From Thermoplasmata archaeon (GTDB lineage Archaea > Thermoplasmatota > Thermoplasmata > Lutacidiplasmatales > UBA184), in the NCBI GenBank assembly GCA_030039865.1, contig JASHUS010000045.1, forward strand, positions 1 through 12,434: a DNA stretch of 12,434 bases, read 5' to 3'. Below are positions 6,437-10,784 of this stretch, one piece after another. Numbering within the stretch: the first letter of the stretch is position 1; every line of letters begins with the position of its first letter. Under the pieces are notes generated by a model. That model did no database searches and was not told the DNA's origin. It was given only the letters and a program-made list of their open reading frames with translations. The position numbers and the translations under genes are program-made.

Positions 6437-7140
6437 CGTCGGGGCCGAACTACTACTACACGTGGGCCCCCGCCCGTCCGACCACGACGCGGGTGACGAC
6501 CTCGCGGACCGAGCTCCTCCACATCGGGATCGCGTACGCCGTCCTCACCTTCGATCTGATCATTATCCTCTCGGGCGCAGGATTGCTCTTCGGGAACACG
6601 GCCCACTTCTTCTCGCTCGTCTCGGTCCCGCTCATCCTGACGGCGGCGGCGGCCGCGCTCACGGGGTTCGTCTGTCACGAACTCGCGCACAAGGTCGTGG
6701 CCCAGCGACACGGGTTCTGGGCCGAGTTCCGCATGTCGCCATTCGGGCTCGTCTTCTCGATCTTCACGGCCACGTTCGGGTTCCTCTTCGCAGCCCCCGG
6801 CGCGACCGTCGTGAGCGGGATGAGCGTCGTCGACCGGGACAACTGGGGTCGGACGAGCCTCGCCGGTCCGGTCTCGAACCTGTGCTTCTTCGCACTGTTC
6901 TACGTCACAGCGATCGCGACCTTTCTCGCGCACTCGCCGTACTTCGTGTACCTGCTCTTCCTCGCCTACATCAACGGGTGGTTCGCGGCATTCAATCTGA
7001 TTCCGGTCGGACCGCTGGACGGCGCCAAGGTCCTGCGGTGGCGCACCCCGATCTGGGTGGCGGCCATCGTCGTGGCCGCGGCCGCTACGATCCTCGCCTT
7101 CCTCGCGTACGCGTCGGCGAGCCCGTTCTTGGGCGCGTGA
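6433..7140 (+). CDS. Site-2-protease-family (M50) membrane metalloprotease
   Basis: The 235-residue integral membrane protein carries the zinc motif HELAH (H82, E83, H86) at the end of a hydrophobic segment. The second S2P motif, FNLIPVGPLDGAKVL at 187-201, has D196 as the third zinc ligand. Hydrophobic stretches at about 32-56, 63-85, 96-120, 139-158, 162-187 and 205-228 suggest around six membrane segments. Archaeal M50 proteases cleave substrates within the membrane, for example anti-sigma-like or signalling proteins. No PDZ or CBS domain is attached. I chose the ATG at 6433, which overlaps the previous stop as ATGA. An in-frame ATG at 6403 would add ten residues inside the upstream gene. 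The N-terminus is unusually rich in Tyr and Thr (NYYYTWAPARPTTTRVTTSR) and probably lies outside the bilayer. Confidence 0.9.
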   Translation: MTSGPNYYYTWAPARPTTTRVTTSRTELLHIGIAYAVLTFDLIIILSGAGLLFGNTAHFFSLVSVPLILTAAAAALTGFVCHELAHKVVAQRHGFWAEFRMSPFGLVFSIFTATFGFLFAAPGATVVSGMSVVDRDNWGRTSLAGPVSNLCFFALFYVTAIATFLAHSPYFVYLLFLAYINGWFAAFNLIPVGPLDGAKVLRWRTPIWVAAIVVAAAATILAFLAYASASPFLGA

Positions 7141-7153
7141 GGATCGGCCGACC

Positions 7154-8092
7154 GTGAGCGCGGTGTCGGTGCACGAGCTCGGCCGGGACCGTCAACTCAT
7201 CGACCTCGACTTCCGGGGCACGGAGGGGCTGATCGGATCGTACGTGCTTCCGGAGTCGGAAGGCTTCAGCCTGATCGAGACGGGCCCCGGTTCGTGTCGG
7301 GACGAGCTGCTCGCGGGACTCGACCGCGCCGGGATCGAACTGGGTCAGATACGACACGTCTTCGGTACGCACATCCATCTCGACCATGCGGGTGGCATGG
7401 GGACTCTTGTCGACGCCTTCCCGCGGGCGACCTTCTATGTGCACGAGCTCGGGCTGCCGCATATGGTCGACCCGACGCGATTGATCCTTAGCGCACGACG
7501 CGCGTGGGGTCCGGTCTTCGATCAGCTGTGGGGAACGGTGGCCCCGGTGCCGACCTCACGCGTCGTGGGATTGCGCGGCGGAGAGTCATTTGCGGTCCGG
7601 GGTGGGGAGATCCAGGTCGTCGCCACGCCGGGACACGCACGGCACCATCTCGCGTACTTCGATACCGCGCTCCGAGCGATCTTCACCGGTGATGCGGCTG
7701 GCGTCCGATTACCGGGAAGCTCGCATCTCCGGCCCGCGGTACCGCCCCCCGATCTCGACCTCGAGGCGCTGTTCGCGAGCCTCGAGACGATGCGCGCGAT
7801 GGATCCCACTCTGGTACTGTACACCCACTTCGGTCCCAGCCCGGACGGAGTCTCCGATCTGGCCCGGTACCGCGTGGCAGTGGAGGACTGGCGGGACGTC
7901 GCCCTGGCGGCGGCCCGACAGCGCCCCGAGGTCGCGTGGGTCGAGCGGCGCTTGGCGGAGCACGACGCCGAGTCCCGCCAGGAACCGGGGGTCGCCGAAC
8001 GCGAGTCGCTCGTGTCGGGTTACCAACTGGCCGCCGCGGGCTTTCTTCGATACTTCGAGACGCACGGGCTGCTCGGCAAGGACGCACGGTGA
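7154..8092 (+). CDS. MBL-fold metallo-hydrolase
   Basis: The 312-residue soluble protein has the complete metallo-beta-lactamase-fold ligand set. It carries HIHLDHAGG with H73, H75, D77 and H78, then GHARHH with H161, FTGDAA with D180, and THFG with H225, so a binuclear metal site is likely. The start VSAVSVHELGRDRQLIDLDFRGTEG and the ETGPGS motif after the first strands fit the glyoxalase-II-like / hydroxyacyl-hydrolase branch. About 80 residues after the last ligand form a helical extension rich in Arg and Glu. The substrate cannot be told. The GTG start lies 13 nt after the protease stop, in a purine-rich stretch (GTGAGGATCGG). Its stop overlaps the transporter start (GTGA), so it is almost certainly in the same transcript as its neighbours. 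Confidence 0.9.
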   Translation: MSAVSVHELGRDRQLIDLDFRGTEGLIGSYVLPESEGFSLIETGPGSCRDELLAGLDRAGIELGQIRHVFGTHIHLDHAGGMGTLVDAFPRATFYVHELGLPHMVDPTRLILSARRAWGPVFDQLWGTVAPVPTSRVVGLRGGESFAVRGGEIQVVATPGHARHHLAYFDTALRAIFTGDAAGVRLPGSSHLRPAVPPPDLDLEALFASLETMRAMDPTLVLYTHFGPSPDGVSDLARYRVAVEDWRDVALAAARQRPEVAWVERRLAEHDAESRQEPGVAERESLVSGYQLAAAGFLRYFETHGLLGKDAR

Positions 8093-9351
8093 CGGACGGG
8101 GCTCCTCCGACGCCCCGACGGGAGTCGGCGCTCGGCGCGCTCATGCTCGCGCGTGTCGTCTACGCGTTCAACTGGTACAATGTAGGGGCGGTGCTGCCGC
8201 TCATCGGTACGCACCTCCGTGCGACGACGCCCGAGCTCGGGATCGTCGTGAGTTCGTTCCTGATCGGCGCCGGCCTCTTCCAGCTCGTGGCGGGGTTCGC
8301 AGTGCTGCGATGGGGGAATCGAACGGTCTCCATCTTCGCGCTCTTCCTGATGGGCGCGTTCTCCACGGCATCCGCGTTCTCCCCCAACTGGATCGTGCTC
8401 TCGCTCCTGCGGTTCGGGGCAGGGGCCGGGGCCGCGTTCTTCTTCGCGCCCGCCCTCGGTATCGTCACTTCGCTCTATCCTCCCGGCACGCAGGGCCCGG
8501 CGATCGGTGCGTACAACTCGGCGTTCTCGGTCGGGAGCGGCGCCGGATTGTTCGCCGGCGCGCTGGTCGGCGCGATGTACGGATGGGGCGCCGCGCTGCT
8601 GGTGGGCGGCCTCGCGCTCCTCGGCTGCGGGGTCGTCGCGCCGATGTTGATCCCCCAGATCCGGGCGGTCCCGGCGCGACGTCCGCTGACGAGCCTCTGG
8701 CGCGCAGCGGGGCCCACGCTGCGATCACGCTCGCTCTGGGCGATCGCACTCGGCACCGCGGGCCTCTGGGCGGCGTACGTGCTCGCCGCGCAGTACTTCG
8801 TACAGTACTCGGCCGCCGTGCACCCGACCTGGCCCATCGCCATCGCGGCGGGGATACCGAGCTTGATGATCGTCTTCGAGATCCCGGGTGGTCCGATCGG
8901 AGGGTTCCTCGGGGAGAGGGCGCGCGACATGCGTCGCGTCCTCCTGCTCTTCGGCGCCGTGGCGGGCGTGCTATTCTTCACGATCCCGTACCTCGGATTC
9001 ACCGAGCTTTTCGGGCTCTTCGCCCTGCTCGGCTTCGCCGACGGCGTGATCTTCGCGGTGCTCTACCTTTTGCCGGTCCGATTCCCGGAGGCGAAGGGCG
9101 AGCACCTTTCGCTCGCCCTCGCCCTCGTGAACGCAATCCAGATCTTTCTGGGTTCGGGCCTCGCGCTAGGATTCGCGTTCATCGCCGACGCCTACGGCTA
9201 TACCGTCGCCTGGTGGTTCACCGGAGCGATCGCGGTCCTCCCGCTCCCACTCCTGCTCGGCATCGGGCAGCGCGAGACGGTCCACCGGGGCCACGTGGCG
9301 CGCTCGCCGACTTCGGGCCGGGCCGCGCCGTTCCCCGGGCGTCCCGGCTGA
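8089..9351 (+). CDS. Major facilitator superfamily transporter
   Basis: The 420-residue protein is strongly hydrophobic with a pattern of about twelve membrane helices in two halves, split by the loop RAVPARRPLTSLWRAAGPTLRSRS (about 192-215). MFS motif-A-like loops are seen after helix 2 (GFAVLRWGNRTV, about 69-80) and in the second half (GGFLGERARDMRRVLL, about 271-286). The N-terminal helix ends in YAFNWYNVGAVLP, as is common in MFS carriers. The substrate is not identifiable. The GTG start at 8089 overlaps the upstream stop and has AAGGA at 8078-8082 as a ribosome-binding site. A longer open frame reaching back to 7936 is just read-through in the MBL gene. The C-terminus is a short Arg/Pro-rich cytosolic tail. 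It closes the unit started by the BtuF-like gene and is followed by tRNA-Gln. Confidence 0.92.
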   Translation: MTDGAPPTPRRESALGALMLARVVYAFNWYNVGAVLPLIGTHLRATTPELGIVVSSFLIGAGLFQLVAGFAVLRWGNRTVSIFALFLMGAFSTASAFSPNWIVLSLLRFGAGAGAAFFFAPALGIVTSLYPPGTQGPAIGAYNSAFSVGSGAGLFAGALVGAMYGWGAALLVGGLALLGCGVVAPMLIPQIRAVPARRPLTSLWRAAGPTLRSRSLWAIALGTAGLWAAYVLAAQYFVQYSAAVHPTWPIAIAAGIPSLMIVFEIPGGPIGGFLGERARDMRRVLLLFGAVAGVLFFTIPYLGFTELFGLFALLGFADGVIFAVLYLLPVRFPEAKGEHLSLALALVNAIQIFLGSGLALGFAFIADAYGYTVAWWFTGAIAVLPLPLLLGIGQRETVHRGHVARSPTSGRAAPFPGRPG

Positions 9352-9392
9352 GCGGCGAGGGCGGCCGCGAATCGAGTCCCTGCGTCGAAGCC

Positions 9393-9399
9393 ATCATTA
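9393..9399 (+). promoter_or_regulatory. Candidate TATA box of tRNA-Gln
   Basis: ATCATTA is the A/T-richest piece of the 74-nt gap before the tRNA and is centred 30 nt upstream of its first base. That spacing is right for an archaeal tRNA promoter. Support is positional only. Confidence 0.4.
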
Positions 9400-9425
9400 C
9401 CCCGACCCCGCCCTTCCCGAGGCAC

Positions 9426-9498
9426 AGCCCCGTGGTGTAGTGGCCAAGCATGCTGGCCTTTGGAGCCGGCGACAGCGGTTCGAATCCGCTCGGGGCTA
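9426..9498 (+). tRNA. tRNA-Gln (anticodon TTG)
   Basis: A full cloverleaf can be drawn. The acceptor stem is AGCCCCG/CGGGGCT and the D-arm GTGT...GCAT closes on a loop containing GTGG. The anticodon stem CTGGC/GCCGG encloses the loop CTTTGGA with anticodon TTG at 9460-9462. A 4-nt variable region follows, then the T-arm AGCGG-TTCGAAT-CCGCT and discriminator base A at 9498. Glutamine is read from CAA. CCA is not encoded and no intron is present in the anticodon loop. Confidence 0.97.
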
Positions 9499-9541
9499 CG
9501 CTTCTCGTGGATCGCGTGGCCGTGCAGGACCGTCGGCCCTC

Positions 9542-9570
9542 ACCCGGTCGATCCTCCTGCTGGACCGGGT
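9542..9570 (+). other. Inverted repeat downstream of tRNA-Gln
   Basis: ACCCGGTC (9542-9549) and GACCGGGT (9563-9570) are exact reverse complements separated by 13 nt. This gives an 8-bp hairpin 43 nt after the tRNA. A weaker CGGAC/GTCCG stem follows immediately, then a pyrimidine-rich CTTCTCC. It could be a termination or processing structure, or an operator. The rest of 9499-9752 shows no gene that I can support. Confidence 0.3.
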
Positions 9571-9752
9571 AGACCGGACCGATCCGTCCGACCGGCTTCT
9601 CCTAATCGACCGGGGCGCGGATCGAACGTTCCTAGACGTTCCGCAACCGCTGCGCTCTCGCGCCGTTGCTCTGGCGAGATCCCAACTGTCGGGGTCTCCC
9701 TCATGATGCGAGAGAGAGTGTGGCTCCCCGAGTGGGAGCGGGCCCGGCGGCG

Positions 9753-10163
9753 TCAGTCCGCCGGGAGGAGACGGAAGCCCGCCTCCCGGAAGTTGCGGTC
9801 GAAACTGAACGCGCTTCCGATCGAGAGCTGGCGCATCAGAAGGAACGACGTGCAGTCGGTAAGGCTCCAACGCTTGTCGTCGTGCGCGACCATCAGGTCC
9901 AGAGCTTCCTCGAAGTCCCGCTCGCTGACCCGAACGATCCGAAGGTTCCCCGATCGGACGAGCCGATCGCGGAACGCACGGACGGCGCGAACCCCGAGAC
10001 GCATCCGGAGGAGGGTATACGTCTCGTCTAGGATGTAGTCGGTGGCTACGGCGCGACCGTACTCGCCGGTCCGGACCTGGTTCCATGCCGCGACGGCCGA
10101 AGTCGAGTTCCGGTCCCGGGGATCGGAGAGCGCGTACCAGGCTCCCGTGTCGACGAGTATCAT
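9753..10163 (-). CDS. vapC: VapC-type PIN-domain ribonuclease toxin
   Basis: The 136-residue protein has all four acidic residues of the PIN active site in the expected order. These are D5 in MILVDTGAWYAL, E47 in YILDETYTLL, D103 in WSLTDCTSFLLM, and D122 in AFSFDRNFREAGF. VapC toxins are Mg-dependent RNases that cut specific tRNAs or rRNA when free of antitoxin. The conserved core and normal length suggest an intact, active toxin. Its ATG (10163-10161) overlaps the stop of the antitoxin gene as ATGA, the usual antitoxin-first operon. There is no clear ribosome-binding site, so translation is probably coupled to vapB. The pair faces the tRNA-Gln and sits in a part of the window that also carries toxin-gene debris. 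Confidence 0.95.
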   Translation of the reverse strand: MILVDTGAWYALSDPRDRNSTSAVAAWNQVRTGEYGRAVATDYILDETYTLLRMRLGVRAVRAFRDRLVRSGNLRIVRVSERDFEEALDLMVAHDDKRWSLTDCTSFLLMRQLSIGSAFSFDRNFREAGFRLLPAD

Positions 10164-10399
10164 TCCATCGGCCCGTAGAGGTACTCATCGTGGCGCGCCG
10201 ACACATCCACCTTGGGGCCCTTTCCACGCACGAGCGGGAACGCGGAGAAGATCGGGTCGCTCGGGTCGACGTCGTCTGGCAGGAGCTTCTCGCGAATCGC
10301 CCGGCGGACCCACTCCTGCATCGTCGTCCGTTCCGACTTTGCCTGTCGCCGGAGCAGTTCGAACTCGGCCTCGGGAATCCTTGCCTGGACCAGTTTCAT
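10160..10399 (-). CDS. vapB: VapB-type antitoxin (ribbon-helix-helix)
   Basis: The 79-residue protein begins with MKLVQARIPEAEFELLRRQA, a ribbon strand plus first helix. The second helix, TTMQEWVRRAIREKLL, runs to about residue 40. This is a ribbon-helix-helix DNA-binding domain of the kind that dimerises on palindromic operators. The C-terminal half, ending VDVSARHDEYLYG, is the toxin-binding tail, a motif common in archaeal VapB partners of PIN toxins. It neutralises VapC and represses its own promoter. The ATG at 10399-10397 lies within a half-site of the palindromic operator (10397-10416), and a TATA-like box lies about 25 nt upstream, so the transcript is probably leaderless. The stop overlaps the vapC start by 4 nt. 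Confidence 0.92.
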   Translation of the reverse strand: MKLVQARIPEAEFELLRRQAKSERTTMQEWVRRAIREKLLPDDVDPSDPIFSAFPLVRGKGPKVDVSARHDEYLYGPME

Positions 10400-10416
10400 A
10401 CAGTATGGAACATACT
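10397..10416 (-). promoter_or_regulatory. vapBC operator: three alternating half-sites
   Basis: On the plus strand the motif reads CATAC-A-GTATG-GAA-CATAC with half-sites at 10397-10401, 10403-10407 and 10411-10415. AGTATG/CATACT (10402-10416) is a perfect 6-bp inverted repeat with a 3-nt spacer, and CATAC/GTATG (10397-10407) is a second one with a 1-nt spacer. The first half-site contains the vapB start codon. This fits autorepression by the RHH antitoxin at the transcription start. Confidence 0.7.
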
Positions 10417-10419
10417 TTC

Positions 10420-10428
10420 GCCTATATG
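10420..10428 (-). promoter_or_regulatory. TATA box of vapBC
   Basis: On the minus strand the sequence is CATATAGG, centred about 25 nt before the vapB ATG and directly abutting the palindromic operator. It is the expected site for TBP on a leaderless transcript, so repressor on the operator would block initiation. Confidence 0.5.
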
Positions 10429-10456
10429 AGCGGGCCGGAGCGCCCTACGGTCGGGC

Positions 10457-10482
10457 CAGCGGTTCGAATCCGTTCGCCGCCA
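10457..10482 (+). other. tRNA 3'-end-like fragment (T-arm plus acceptor-like tail)
   Basis: CAGCGGTTCGAATCCG (10457-10472) is identical to tRNA-Gln positions 9473-9488, including the T-loop TTCGAAT. Here the T-stem closes as AGCGG/CCGTT with one G-T pair. It is followed by CGCCGCC and A, which has the form of a 3' acceptor strand plus discriminator. No matching GGCGGCG 5' strand or D- and anticodon arms lie upstream, so it is not a functional tRNA. It may be a remnant left by integration at a tRNA gene. Chance similarity of a T-arm remains possible. Confidence 0.4.
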
Positions 10483-10565
10483 TCGCGCGCAAGTATCGAG
10501 CGATCCTGGTCACCCGGGACCAAGACTTCCAACGAGTTCCCGGCCTCCACCTCGAAACATACTAG
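10473..10565 (+). pseudogene. Remnant C-terminus of a second VapC-like PIN protein
   Basis: The plus-strand frame ending in TAG at 10563-10565 reads FAAIARKYRAILVTRDQDF followed by QRVPGLHLETY. The pattern IAxxARKYxAILVTRDxDFxRVPGL is the standard C-terminal third of many PIN-domain VapC toxins: helix, strand, then the TRDxDF acidic motif. Upstream in this frame nothing resembles the rest of a PIN domain, because the codons cross the tRNA-like fragment and then the vapBC promoter. The 5' three-quarters and any partner antitoxin are gone. It is on the opposite strand from the intact vapBC and is not a copy of that VapC's C-terminus (FSFDRNFREAGF), so it came from a different toxin. Confidence 0.65.
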
Positions 10566-10607
10566 CCCCGGCGGGCGTGCACGGCCCTCGTCCCCGCACG
10601 GCGGTCC

Positions 10608-10649
10608 GAACGGGGTGCGTTTCGCGCGCGCGCACCGGGACCCCCGTTC
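10608..10649. other. GC-rich two-part hairpin in the 10566-10784 gap
   Basis: GAACGGGGTGCG (10608-10619) pairs with CGCACC (10631-10636) and CCGTTC (10644-10649). It forms two stacked 6-bp stems separated on one side by a 7-nt bulge, with a CG-repeat loop. A T-run (AACTTTTCC, about 10665-10672) follows 16 nt later. It could terminate transcription arriving from the left. Apart from this, two TATA-like patches and a few GC repeats, the gap holds no gene that I can support. Confidence 0.35.
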
Positions 10650-10740
10650 CATCGAAGTACCCCAACTTTTCCCCGGGACTATAGAGGCTGGATGGGCTAC
10701 GGAGCCGACGGGAGGACTACCGAGTTTCGGTTCTGAGCGG

Positions 10741-10748
10741 ATTATAGG
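10741..10748 (+). promoter_or_regulatory. Candidate TATA box of the glycine-rich exported protein
   Basis: ATTATAGG is centred about 41 nt before the ATG at 10785, so a transcript would have a leader of about 15 nt. A second TATA-like patch, CTATAGAG, lies at 10679-10686 and would give a longer leader. Either could be used. The choice is not resolved by the sequence. Confidence 0.4.
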
Positions 10749-10784
10749 CGACGAAGCCGTTCGCCGGACCGACGGGGCGTAGAC

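Noticed and set aside
7590..9440. 616-codon plus-strand open frame over the MBL and MFS genes
   Set aside because: It is an out-of-frame shadow full of Arg/Ser/Pro, and the other frame encodes clear MBL and MFS proteins.
10430..10482. A complete tRNA gene ending at 10482
   Set aside because: The T-arm and 3' acceptor-like end are present, but no complementary GGCGGCG strand, D-arm or anticodon arm can be drawn upstream.
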